In this document: piece after piece, positions 1-5,011 of the stretch | Numbering within the stretch: position 1 is the first letter of the stretch | Layout of the letters: the number at the start of each line of letters is the position of its first letter | Assembly (NCBI GenBank): GCA_018383835.1 | Contig: JAHAWR010000054.1 | Coordinates: 1 to 5,202 of the forward strand | Length of the DNA stretch: 5,202 nt | Direction of reading: 5' to 3' | Source of the DNA: Candidatus Jordarchaeia archaeon | GTDB lineage: Archaea; Asgardarchaeota; Jordiarchaeia; Jordiarchaeales; Freyrarchaeaceae | Position numbers and translations under genes: made by a program | Notes under the pieces: generated by a model | What the model saw: only the letters and a program-made list of their open reading frames with translations | Told to the model about the DNA's origin: nothing | The model's database searches: none

Positions 1-154
1 TAGAGCTCTCCCGGACATCTCTGCCCGTCGCAACAGTTCCCCTTCCTCCGAGGAATGTGGCTAGGGCCAGACCAACCTTTACGCTAAAGGCGGCGTCAAG
101 GTCCTCGTTGAAGACGCCCCTAATGTCGTACGCTCTAAAGACGTGACCCTCCAA
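1..154 (-). CDS. Phosphomannomutase/phosphoglucomutase, N-terminal fragment (cut by window edge)
   Basis: Translating the minus strand from the TTG at 154 gives 51 codons open to the window edge. The product matches the first domain of the alpha-D-phosphohexomutase family: FRAYDIRG lies at residues 6-13, and GRDVRESS at 44-51 corresponds to the family's GRDxRxSS signature. The family interconverts hexose 1- and 6-phosphates (glucose or mannose) in the cytoplasm, feeding glycogen, N-glycan and nucleotide-sugar synthesis. The catalytic phosphoserine loop (TASHNP type) would lie beyond the edge, so activity and substrate preference cannot be judged. The TTG start is chosen because AGGAGGG on the minus strand (162-168) sits 7 bases upstream and no other in-frame start lies between. 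It is divergent from the Roadblock gene. The family call is firm; glucose versus mannose specificity is open. Confidence 0.88.
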   Translation of the reverse strand, partial: MEGHVFRAYDIRGVFNEDLDAAFSVKVGLALATFLGGRGTVATGRDVRESS

Positions 155-301
155 GGTGGAACCCTCCTGAGAAGGTTTTTATCTTCTCTACATTTCTTCT
201 TTTTCGTCGAATACGTGTTATGGAAGAGTTTAATACTGATTGCGGCTTAAAAGGTCTGTGGGTGTTATCCCGGAGAGACTGCTCAGGGGGATGGGCTTCG
301 T
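155..301. promoter_or_regulatory. Divergent promoter region between hexomutase and Roadblock genes
   Basis: This spacer serves two divergent genes. For the plus strand, CTTAAAAGG (246-254) is a good TATA-like element. Transcription would begin near 276, giving a leader of about 25 bases that contains the purine run GGGGGATGG before the ATG at 302. A second AT-rich element, GAGTTTAATACTG (226-238), could serve either strand; read on the minus strand it would start the hexomutase transcript near 206. GATAAAAACC on the minus strand (174-183) also looks like a TATA box, but it would place the start site on the TTG codon itself and lose the AGGAGGG ribosome site, so it is less likely. All assignments rest on spacing and base composition only. 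Confidence 0.5.
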
Positions 302-1003
302 ATGGAGGACGCAGAGAAAGCCCTAACTGTGGTTGAGGACGAAATAGGGGTGGAGGCGGCTGCCATCCTGAACACCGATGGAGGCATCGTCATCTCACAC
401 ATGCCCGAAGAAGAGCAGGACGTGATCCAGTCCCTTCTGTTCTCGCTCGGTGGAGTAGCAGTCTCCAGCTTCGTGGCAGAGATGGGTGGCAAGGTCTTGG
501 GATTAAAGAAGGCTGACAGCTTCATACTTGCAGTCCTAGACCGGGGGGATGCTGGGGAGGTTCACGTGAAGCTTGAGAAAGGGGTAGCACTTCTGAGCAA
601 GTTAATTAAAAGGGAAAAAGGGGGGGAAGGGGTGAGGGAGGACTTGCTTGAGGCCGCCAAGCCCTCGTCTGTTCCGCGTTTAACGTCCGCCGTGAGAAGG
701 ATTGCCATGGAGATGAAGGTTCCAGCGGAGTACGTGGCTTTCTTCGTTCCCACGAGGAAAATATTCACGTTGGAGTTCATGGAGAGCAAGGTTTCAAGGG
801 AGATGGCTGAGAAATACGGGGGCTGGGTGATGGACCTCTTTATGATGATTGACGGGGAAAAGAGCGTTAAGACACTAGCAGACATGCTTGGAAGAGACAT
901 AAACGAGGTCATAATGGCTGTGGGAGAGCTTGTTAAGGCGAAAGCGGTCACCGTCAGGAGGATAGACATATCTCCAATGTCAGGGCCGCCGTTTGAAAGC
1001 TAA
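302..1003 (+). CDS. Roadblock/LC7 domain protein with winged-helix-like C-terminal half
   Basis: The protein is 233 aa and soluble, with no signal or membrane segment. Residues about 5-103 have the Roadblock/LC7 pattern: an N-terminal helix, a strand-turn AAILNTDGGIVIS (19-32), a long helix ending in VAEMGGKV (58-65), then strands LGLKKADSFILAVL and GEVHVKLEKGVALLSKL. Roadblock proteins (MglB, LAMTOR, dynein light chain types) dimerise and often serve as platforms or GAPs for small Ras-like GTPases. A Lys/Gly-rich hinge (102-112) joins a C-terminal half. In it, residues 177-222 (MDLFMMIDGEKSVKTLADML, then an LVKAKAVTVRRI end) fit a winged-helix plan of helix, 'IDGxxSV' turn, helix, helix and wing. 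DNA binding is unproven. The start is ATG 302; the frame is closed by TAA at 248-250 and no other start lies between. Two coiled-coil genes follow on the same strand after 120 bases. The Roadblock call is good; the C-terminal fold is inference. Confidence 0.8.
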   Translation: MEDAEKALTVVEDEIGVEAAAILNTDGGIVISHMPEEEQDVIQSLLFSLGGVAVSSFVAEMGGKVLGLKKADSFILAVLDRGDAGEVHVKLEKGVALLSKLIKREKGGEGVREDLLEAAKPSSVPRLTSAVRRIAMEMKVPAEYVAFFVPTRKIFTLEFMESKVSREMAEKYGGWVMDLFMMIDGEKSVKTLADMLGRDINEVIMAVGELVKAKAVTVRRIDISPMSGPPFES

Positions 1004-1123
1004 GCGAAGTTTAGCGGAAGCCATAGGCCACACTGAGACGGGAAACTGCTCACATGTTAGTCCTTCACAGAAGAGTTTATGTGCGTGGAGCTCCTTCTTT
1101 TTAAGAGGAAAGGGAAGTGTTGA
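1004..1123 (+). promoter_or_regulatory. Spacer with TATA-like promoter for the coiled-coil gene pair
   Basis: The 120-base spacer carries two TATA candidates: GAGTTTATGTG (1073-1083) and TTTTTAAGAGG (1098-1108). The first would start transcription near 1105 and suit the GTG start at 1124. The second would start near 1128 and make the ATG at 1133 almost leaderless. It suggests the pair 1124-2000 can be transcribed separately from the Roadblock gene, though read-through is not excluded because no T-run terminator is seen. Confidence 0.4.
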
Positions 1124-1534
1124 GTGGTAAAGATGGAGAACATACTTTACCAGTTTAAGAACCTGTCGCTGAAGTTGGACGAGTCACTGAAGGTTATGGA
1201 AAGAAACTTCGAGCTACTCTCTAGGCTGATGGAGAGGGTGGAGCAGAGCGTTAGGGAGCTTAACGCGACCTTCGAGAACCTTGCGAGAACGATAAGGGAA
1301 CAGGAGAACCTCTTCGCCGACCAAGTGGAAACACTCCTCAACTCCTTCAACTTCGAGGTTAGGGGGTTCAGGGACGCGGTCAAGCTCGAGACCTTTAACG
1401 AGACAAAGGAACTGCTGGACAGCCTCCTAGAAGCCGTCCAGAGCGAAATAAATCCACAGAGGATCAAGCCCATGATGAACGAGCTGGTTCAGGCGTCCCT
1501 AAAAATACTCTCCCGAGCTGGGGGAGCAAGGTAA
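1124..1534 (+). CDS. Small coiled-coil protein A (uncharacterised)
   Basis: I do not recognise a named family. The product is 136 aa (133 if the ATG at 1133 is used), nearly all predicted helix and highly charged, with no cysteine, signal peptide or membrane span. Heptad-like hydrophobic spacing runs over about residues 4-75 (ILYQFKNLSLKL, LLSRLMERVEQSV, FENLARTIREQ), broken around FNFEVRGF (75-82), then resumes over 90-108 and 112-131. Asn-Pro-Gln at 110-112 marks a turn before the last helix. It shares FENLARTIREQ (50-60) and a 'VxLE...ET...LDS..EAV' block (86-105) with the next gene, suggesting distant paralogy. The next gene begins 14 bases after its stop, so the two are probably co-transcribed and co-translated; a heteromeric helical bundle is a reasonable guess. 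GTG 1124 (AAGGGA upstream) and ATG 1133 are both possible starts. Confidence 0.8.
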   Translation: MVKMENILYQFKNLSLKLDESLKVMERNFELLSRLMERVEQSVRELNATFENLARTIREQENLFADQVETLLNSFNFEVRGFRDAVKLETFNETKELLDSLLEAVQSEINPQRIKPMMNELVQASLKILSRAGGAR

Positions 1535-1542
1535 GAGGTGAT
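1535..1542 (+). promoter_or_regulatory. Strong Shine-Dalgarno for coiled-coil protein B
   Basis: GAGGTGAT directly follows the TAA of gene A and lies 5 bases before the GTG at 1548. It matches the expected complement of the archaeal 16S rRNA 3' end (ATCACCTC). It decides the start: the overlapping ATG at 1546 runs straight into TGA, so the GTG is the true initiator. Confidence 0.8.
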
Positions 1543-1547
1543 GGGAT

Positions 1548-2000
1548 GTGACCGCTCCGGAAGCCATGATCCCCCTGATAACCCAAGCGCTGAGCGACAT
1601 ATACGCGAAGGTGGATCAGCTGAGCGGCCAAGTTGAAAGCTACACGGGTAAGATAGAGAAGTTCACAAATTTCTTCACCAAGAACATTCTAACCCTCATG
1701 AAGGGGGTACAGGATCTCGCGAACGTGGTTAGGGAGGAGAGGATCAAGACAATACGCCACCTGAACGAGTCCACAGTCAACGTAATAGAGGAGGTAAAGA
1801 GGCTCCAGTCGGTTAACCTAGAAAACATGCGTAAGGAGACCATCGAAATTCACAAGAAAACGCTGGACAGCGTGCGGGAGGCAGTGTGGCTCCTCCAGAT
1901 AATGATGCTCATAAACAAATTCCTCTTAGCTATAGGCGAACTCCAAAAGAAGATCGGGGAAGCGCAAAGCACACTCAGCCCGCAGAGCGCGCAAAGCTAG
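1548..2000 (+). CDS. Small coiled-coil protein B (uncharacterised)
   Basis: The product is 150 aa, with no named family recognised. Residues about 8-113 are continuous amphipathic helix with coiled-coil character, containing VQDLANVVREE (54-64) and VNLENMRKET plus LDSVREAV (89-113). These align in order with gene A's motifs with small length changes. A more hydrophobic helix follows (VWLLQIMMLINKFLLAIGEL, 113-132). It is too charged at its edges to be a clear membrane anchor, but could be a packing face or peripheral membrane helix. The tail STLSPQSAQS is short and polar. The GTG start is fixed by the preceding GAGGTGAT. It is the last gene of the plus-strand run and ends 10 bases from the stop of a convergent gene. 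Function unknown; a structural or scaffold role with gene A is inference. Confidence 0.82.
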   Translation: MTAPEAMIPLITQALSDIYAKVDQLSGQVESYTGKIEKFTNFFTKNILTLMKGVQDLANVVREERIKTIRHLNESTVNVIEEVKRLQSVNLENMRKETIEIHKKTLDSVREAVWLLQIMMLINKFLLAIGELQKKIGEAQSTLSPQSAQS

Positions 2001-2004
2001 AGGT

Positions 2005-2020
2005 GGGTTACTAGTAGCCC
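2005..2020. terminator. Inverted repeat between convergent genes, possible bidirectional terminator
   Basis: GGGTTACTAGTAGCCC is a near-perfect palindrome: seven pairs including one G-T wobble, around a central TA. It sits between the stops of two convergent genes and includes the TAG of the minus-strand one. It has no flanking T-run on either strand, and archaeal termination depends mainly on T-rich stretches, so a role in termination or RNA 3'-end stability is only suggested by position. Confidence 0.35.
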
Positions 2021-2694
2021 CTCCTGAAAAGGTCTGAAGGCCTTATCAGGCGCTCCTCCTCCGCTGGCTTAGGCTCCTCGTAGCTTGGAGCAGGAGTCCT
2101 AGCTGGCTTAGCTGGACCAGGCTCCCTTTTCCTAGCGGCCGGGGGCGGCGCCTCCCTCCGCTCCTCCTTCGGGGCCTCCTTCTCCGGCTTTACAGTCTTT
2201 TCCCGTATCTGAATGGCGAGATCCTCCACCTTCTCGACGAGGTCTCTTATAGCCATTATCTCCATGCCCTTCTGAAGATTGTTTACAGCCTTCTCTAGGG
2301 TTTCCTCGAGCTTTGACACCCCTTTCAGCTCAACGCTCTCAACGCGATTAGCCAAGTCCTCTCTGACCTCTTCTACCCTCTTTTCCAGGAGGGAGAACCT
2401 CTCATTCAGAAGACGCTCAACTCTCAGCACCGTCTTCGCCACATCCTCCATGAGACTAACAATCATGCGGAGGAGCGCTAAGTCTTCCCTAGTTTCCGCT
2501 TCCTCAGCGAGTTTCCTAGCAACGGTCTTCTTTTCGACATCACTAACGGAACCATCAACCTTCACGGCTCCGGCCTCCACTGCTTTGGAGGCTGCAATAC
2601 CCGACGGATGCGCCTCCGGATTTTCCGGCTGCCCTGCCTTCCCACTAACATGTTCACCCTTCTCAGCCAATCCACCACACCCCCAATTCCCCAT
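2011..2694 (-). CDS. Coiled-coil protein C with Pro/Ala/Glu/Lys-rich tail (uncharacterised)
   Basis: The product is 227 aa from ATG 2694, with no named family recognised. It has three parts. An N-terminal region (1-60) is low in hydrophobics and probably disordered. A long helical region (about 60-168) has heptad-like spacing (LLRMIVSLMEDVAKTVLRV, ERFSLLEKRVEEVREDLANRV, then VEDLAIQIREK at 156-166). A charged linker (168-215) rich in Pro, Ala, Glu, Lys and Arg ends in RLIRPSDLFRRGY. A compact terminal motif after a flexible linker often acts as a peptide docked by a partner; that is inference. VEDLAIQIREK resembles the shared motif of coiled-coil proteins A and B. The start is uncertain: GGGGGTG (minus, 2678-2684) lies 7 bases before an in-frame TTG at 2670, and the first eight residues (Gly/Trp/Cys) look like translated ribosome-binding sequence, so a 219-aa product from 2670 is as likely. 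Confidence 0.78.
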   Translation of the reverse strand: MGNWGCGGLAEKGEHVSGKAGQPENPEAHPSGIAASKAVEAGAVKVDGSVSDVEKKTVARKLAEEAETREDLALLRMIVSLMEDVAKTVLRVERLLNERFSLLEKRVEEVREDLANRVESVELKGVSKLEETLEKAVNNLQKGMEIMAIRDLVEKVEDLAIQIREKTVKPEKEAPKEERREAPPPAARKREPGPAKPARTPAPSYEEPKPAEEERLIRPSDLFRRGY

Positions 2695-2967
2695 TAAACC
2701 CGACTAGCTCCTTCCACCGCCTTTAACACACTTTGGCGTTTGGCTGGAACTTTGCGCGTCCAGCATCTTGTTGGTGAGCGATAGCTCCCTTACCCACATA
2801 CCACACTCTGCAGGTTAACGTTCGCAATCCGTCACTGCAAAACACCATAACAGCAGTTAGACTCTAGAATTTTTAGGAAGCACGCATACTTAAGTTTTTG
2901 CCCACACACTTCTCGGCTGGAGTCCAGGCTTCCCGTCACCAGTTTTGCAGCGTCCTCCAATGGAGTC
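2695..2967 (-). promoter_or_regulatory. Intergenic spacer with candidate promoters for coiled-coil gene C
   Basis: These 273 bases hold no convincing gene. On the minus strand, GTGTTAAAGG (around 2719-2729) is a TATA-like element. Its start site would fall near 2698, almost leaderless for ATG 2694 or about 28 bases ahead of TTG 2670. It resembles the CTTAAAAGG element of the Roadblock gene. Two more distant AT-rich elements on the minus strand, AAACTTAAGTATGC (2884-2897) and CTAAAAATTC (2868-2877), could serve a longer leader. No C/D-box pattern or tRNA fold was found. GGACTCCA occurs twice on the minus strand in 2920-2967, without a clear meaning. Confidence 0.35.
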
Positions 2968-3462
2968 TTATTTGGAGTTGCTGAGAAGCCAGTAGTCGTC
3001 TCCGACCCAGTGAAGGTTTTTTATGGCCCTCCCTTTGCCCCCCGCATTTATGGCTTCCGCGTCTAGAAGGGACTCTCCAACCGCTACGGGTTTCCCGTGC
3101 TTCTCGTCAACCACCATCACCAGTGAGCCCGCCTTTACCGACCCATCAACAGCCCTTATTCCAGGCAACATAACGTCTGCACCATTGGCAACGTGGGGCA
3201 CGGCCCCCATGTCCACGACAACTTTAGGCAGAGTGAACAGGCCGTCGAGGAGGGATCTGAGGGAGGGAAAAAGCCTATTCCCCCTTCTAACAAGCAGTAG
3301 TTGTCCACGATGGAAGTAGACTTCGTCGCCGTCTTGGGTGAACGCCACCTCTACATCCTCCAGCGGAATAGATGCTCCGAGGGATCGGCGGATCTCGTTG
3401 GCGAGCATCCCAACCTCTGACTTCTTGAGGAAGTGCCTCCTCTTCAGCTTCAACCCGCACAC
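2968..3462 (-). CDS. PUA-domain RNA-binding protein, archaeal MCT-1/Tma20-like
   Basis: The product is 164 aa. The C-terminal half (about 80-158) is a PUA domain of the MCT-1 type: KVVVDMGAVPHVANGADVML at 80-99, then an LPGI turn, a DEKHGKPVAVGESLLDA strand pair, and GGKGRAIKNLHWVGDDYW at 141-158. That last block parallels the 'NKGIGIENIHYLNDGLW' end of human MCT-1. The N-terminal half (6-75) fits the pre-PUA domain that archaeal members carry. In eukaryotes MCT-1/Tma20 pairs with DENR and acts on 40S subunits in recycling and non-canonical initiation; the archaeal role is presumably ribosome or tRNA binding, not shown here. It begins 7 bases after the stop of the HTH regulator gene, so the two form an operon. 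GTG 3462 has AAGGA upstream; TTG 3453, behind GGTG, is an alternative. Confidence 0.87.
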   Translation of the reverse strand: MCGLKLKRRHFLKKSEVGMLANEIRRSLGASIPLEDVEVAFTQDGDEVYFHRGQLLLVRRGNRLFPSLRSLLDGLFTLPKVVVDMGAVPHVANGADVMLPGIRAVDGSVKAGSLVMVVDEKHGKPVAVGESLLDAEAINAGGKGRAIKNLHWVGDDYWLLSNSK

Positions 3463-3469
3463 CGTTCCT

Positions 3470-4210
3470 TCAGAGGGATGAAGGGGTGATCTGCTGGGAG
3501 AACTGCCTCAGCAGCCTGACTAGCTCCTCAGCCGTTGAGCTCTTAACGATAGCTAGGGGGAGACGTTCGCTCTCAGCCAAGCTCAGGGTAGCCAGGTCCG
3601 GCCTTGGCGTGCCGTGGAGCACAAGTAAGCCGGGCTTATGCTCGTTATCCTTCATGGTCACGGTCAGAGACCTCCCGGTGCTCACATTAGCCAGCACGAG
3701 GCTCCTACCAGCCGTCGCCCGGTAAAGCTTGGCGAACCCCTCGCTCGAGAGCCCCTTAAGCATTGCTCTGCTCTCAACCACCACGTATCCTAAGAGCTCC
3801 TTCTCGAGGAAATCCTTTGGAGTAAGTAGCTCTGCTCCTACAATGGAGCAGAACGATTCTGCGCTGACCGGAGACACAAACTCTCTAGCATCCAAGAGAA
3901 CCGAGGATGGAATTTCGACGTCCATGAGGCGGCCGAAGGCGGATATCACCGGCTCCCCCCTCTTCCCATCTATGTCCAGCAGGGCTTCGACGAAGCGCTT
4001 TATGGTTCTGGTGCCGGGCGACTTCCTTCTGTTAGCTTCGTAGTCGCTTATAACCGAGGGGGAGACTTCGAGATACTCCGCCAACGTTATCTGGCTCACG
4101 TGGAAGAGCTCCCTCCACCTGCGCATCACCCTCCCGGGATCCTCGGCGAGCACGATCTCGCCGGCGATGCGACGGGCAAGCCTCTCCCTAACATCAACGG
4201 AAACAGTCAA
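3470..4210 (-). CDS. XRE-type helix-turn-helix regulator with conserved archaeal C-terminal domain
   Basis: The product is 246 aa from TTG 4210. The start is chosen because GGGAGGG (minus, 4217-4223) lies 6 bases upstream. The frame extends to a GTG at 4261, but that would place the start upstream of, and translate through, the TATA box. Residues about 27-80 form a Cro/CI-like HTH: MRRWRELFHVSQITLAEYL as helices 1-2, VSPSVISDYEANRR as the recognition helix, then SPGTRTIKRFVEALL. The C-terminal part contains LYRATAGRSLVLANVSTGRS (162-181) and a GLLVLHGTPRP stretch (194-204), which I recall from a widespread archaeal family of predicted regulators (COG1709, from memory). No ligand site is identifiable. 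It heads an operon with the PUA gene and is divergent from signal peptidase. An inverted repeat over its own promoter suggests autoregulation. Confidence 0.85.
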   Translation of the reverse strand: MTVSVDVRERLARRIAGEIVLAEDPGRVMRRWRELFHVSQITLAEYLEVSPSVISDYEANRRKSPGTRTIKRFVEALLDIDGKRGEPVISAFGRLMDVEIPSSVLLDAREFVSPVSAESFCSIVGAELLTPKDFLEKELLGYVVVESRAMLKGLSSEGFAKLYRATAGRSLVLANVSTGRSLTVTMKDNEHKPGLLVLHGTPRPDLATLSLAESERLPLAIVKSSTAEELVRLLRQFSQQITPSSL

Positions 4211-4216
4211 AGGTAA

Positions 4217-4223
4217 CCCTCCC
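4217..4223 (-). promoter_or_regulatory. Shine-Dalgarno fixing the regulator's TTG start
   Basis: Minus-strand GGGAGGG precedes the TTG at 4210 by 6 bases. It argues against the 17-residue extension MLHYIYVGV..., whose codons overlap the TATA element. Confidence 0.7.
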
Positions 4224-4243
4224 AAAAAGCCACAAACCCCTAC

Positions 4244-4252
4244 ATATATATA
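4244..4252 (-). promoter_or_regulatory. TATA box of the HTH-PUA operon
   Basis: The minus strand reads CACTATATATATG. The box centre near 4248 predicts a start of transcription around 4222, about 12 bases before the TTG start at 4210, so the leader is very short and barely includes the ribosome site. Confidence 0.65.
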
Positions 4253-4265
4253 GTGAAGCACTATA
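4249..4265. promoter_or_regulatory. 17-bp perfect inverted repeat, candidate operator
   Basis: TATAGTG-AAG-CACTATA is a perfect 7-bp inverted repeat with a 3-base spacer. It lies exactly between, and overlaps, the two outward-facing TATA boxes of the HTH regulator and the signal peptidase gene. Its 17-bp length and dyad symmetry suit dimers of Cro/CI-type HTH proteins, and one is encoded next door. Binding here would block TBP/TFB at both promoters. Part of the symmetry comes from TATA sequences facing opposite ways, but the GTG/CAC arms are not explained by that. Confidence 0.55.
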
Positions 4266-4269
4266 AAAA
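4262..4269 (+). promoter_or_regulatory. TATA box of the signal peptidase gene
   Basis: TATAAAAA with centre near 4265 predicts a transcription start around 4291, 14 bases before the TTG start. The G-run at 4293-4297 (GGGGG, 7 bases before the TTG) can act as the ribosome site. Confidence 0.65.
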
Positions 4270-4304
4270 CTTCATTGTTGCACAGGACCAGCGGGGGCTA
4301 ATCC

Positions 4305-4880
4305 TTGAGTGGAAATGAAGAGTACAGGGAGCTCGCGAAATACGTTGCGTTAATGATACTCATAGTCGCCGGGGTCTTCGGCGGCTTCCAGCTCCTGAGT
4401 GTTTACCTGGGCACGCCCGCCCCCTTCAGGGTTGTGTCGACCATGCCTTCAAGCATGGAGCCATCCCTCCACTACGGGGACCTCGTCGTGATAAAGAAAG
4501 TTCCATGGTACGAGATAGGCGTGGGAGACATAATAGTATTCGACGCCTACAGCTGGTACTTTGAAGCAAATGAGACCCCACCCCCTATGCCCGTAATCCA
4601 CAGGGTTTACAATGTGTCCTTTGAGAACGGGCAACTTTATTATTACACGTGGGGAGACAACAGGCTCACCAACCAGGAGCCTGACCCGGCTCCAACACCA
4701 TACTGGCTAGTCCACGGAAAGGTGATCTTCGCAGTACCAATGCTCGGGCAACTCATACTATTCCTACAGGGAGGAGGATACATTCTACTAGTAATATTGC
4801 TCGTAATCCTTGTGGTCGCCATGGCGGTGAAGGGAATAAAGGAGCTGGAGAAAGCGCCAGAAGACGAGGAGGATGCTTGA
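4305..4880 (+). CDS. Signal peptidase I, archaeal Sec11 type
   Basis: The product is 191 aa. It has an N-terminal membrane span (about 12-36), a catalytic domain outside the membrane, and a second span near the C-terminus (about 157-175) followed by a charged tail. It cleaves signal peptides from proteins exported by Sec at the outer face of the membrane. Catalytic boxes are visible: PSSMEPSL with the Ser50 nucleophile, GDLVVIKK (58-65), VGDIIVFD (73-80), PVIHR with His99 in place of the bacterial lysine, and TWGDNR with Asp118. A PDP at 126-128 supplies the second conserved Asp, three residues further from GDN than the usual spacing I recall. His instead of Lys marks the archaeal/ER class. 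The start is TTG 4305, supported by TATA and G-run spacing; the next in-frame Met (4353) would cut into the membrane span. It is divergent from the HTH gene and may be co-regulated with it. Confidence 0.93.
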   Translation: MSGNEEYRELAKYVALMILIVAGVFGGFQLLSVYLGTPAPFRVVSTMPSSMEPSLHYGDLVVIKKVPWYEIGVGDIIVFDAYSWYFEANETPPPMPVIHRVYNVSFENGQLYYYTWGDNRLTNQEPDPAPTPYWLVHGKVIFAVPMLGQLILFLQGGGYILLVILLVILVVAMAVKGIKELEKAPEDEEDA

Positions 4881-4887
4881 AGCTCGA

Positions 4888-4903
4888 AAATTATATAAAA
4901 AAA
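4888..4903 (+). promoter_or_regulatory. TATA box of tRNA-Gln
   Basis: AAATTATATAAAAAAA contains a strong TATA core (TTATATAAA, 4891-4899). It lies about 30 bases ahead of the tRNA 5' end, so transcription should begin within a few bases of the mature end. The box starts 10 bases after the signal peptidase stop. Confidence 0.75.
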
Positions 4904-4940
4904 TCCGACTCAACCTGATATTTGAAGCCCGGTGGTGTAG

Positions 4941-4960
4941 AGCCTCTAGGGGGCGCGGAG
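4941..4960 (+). other. 20-nt tRNA intron in the D loop (between positions 15 and 16)
   Basis: Removing 4941-4960 restores a normal D loop (AG + CGGCCAA). The precursor folds as a relaxed bulge-helix-bulge. An inner intron hairpin GCCTC/GGGGC (4942-4946 with 4950-4954) has loop TAG. The 5' bulge is A-G^A (4939-4941). A weak central helix pairs 4936-4938 with 4955-4957 (two G-T pairs and one G-C). The 3' bulge is A-G^C (4959-4961). Sequence alone allows the ends to shift by up to two bases, because AG occurs at both junctions; the bulge geometry favours this placement. Confidence 0.8.
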
Positions 4961-4998
4961 CGGCCAAGCATCCGGGGCTTTGGACCCCGGGACCCCAG

Positions 4999-5011
4999 AC
5001 ACCGCGGGGAC
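4999..5011 (+). other. 13-nt tRNA intron in the T arm (between positions 53 and 54)
   Basis: Removing these 13 bases joins stem CCCAG to loop TTCGAAT. A bulge-helix-bulge is clear: exon CCCC (4993-4996) pairs with intron GGGG (5006-5009), the 5' bulge is A-G^A (4997-4999), the 3' bulge is A-C^T (5010-5012), and a short outer helix pairs 4991-4992 with 5013-5014. The intron loop is only six bases (5000-5005). The predicted cuts agree exactly with the ends required by the tRNA fold. Confidence 0.87.

Noticed and set aside
562..969. Long minus-strand open frame opposite the Roadblock gene
   Set aside because: Ser/Thr/Leu-rich antisense shadow of a gene with clear domain similarity; no ribosome site or recognisable motif.
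1147..1473. Minus-strand open frame opposite coiled-coil gene A
   Set aside because: Ser/Leu-rich antisense of a Glu/Lys/Leu coiled-coil gene, a typical artefact; the plus frame has coherent heptads and operon context.
2279..2707. Plus-strand open frame opposite coiled-coil gene C
   Set aside because: Ser/Thr/Phe-rich mirror of a charged helical protein; it also collides with gene C's ribosome-binding region.
2701..2967. Possible non-coding RNA or repeat array in the 273-base spacer
   Set aside because: Only short palindromes (GTTAAC, AACGTT) and one 8-base direct repeat (GGACTCCA) were seen; no stable fold or periodicity.
4211..4261. 17-residue N-terminal extension of the HTH regulator from GTG 4261
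   Set aside because: Its codons include the TATA box, and a strong ribosome site precedes the internal TTG at 4210.
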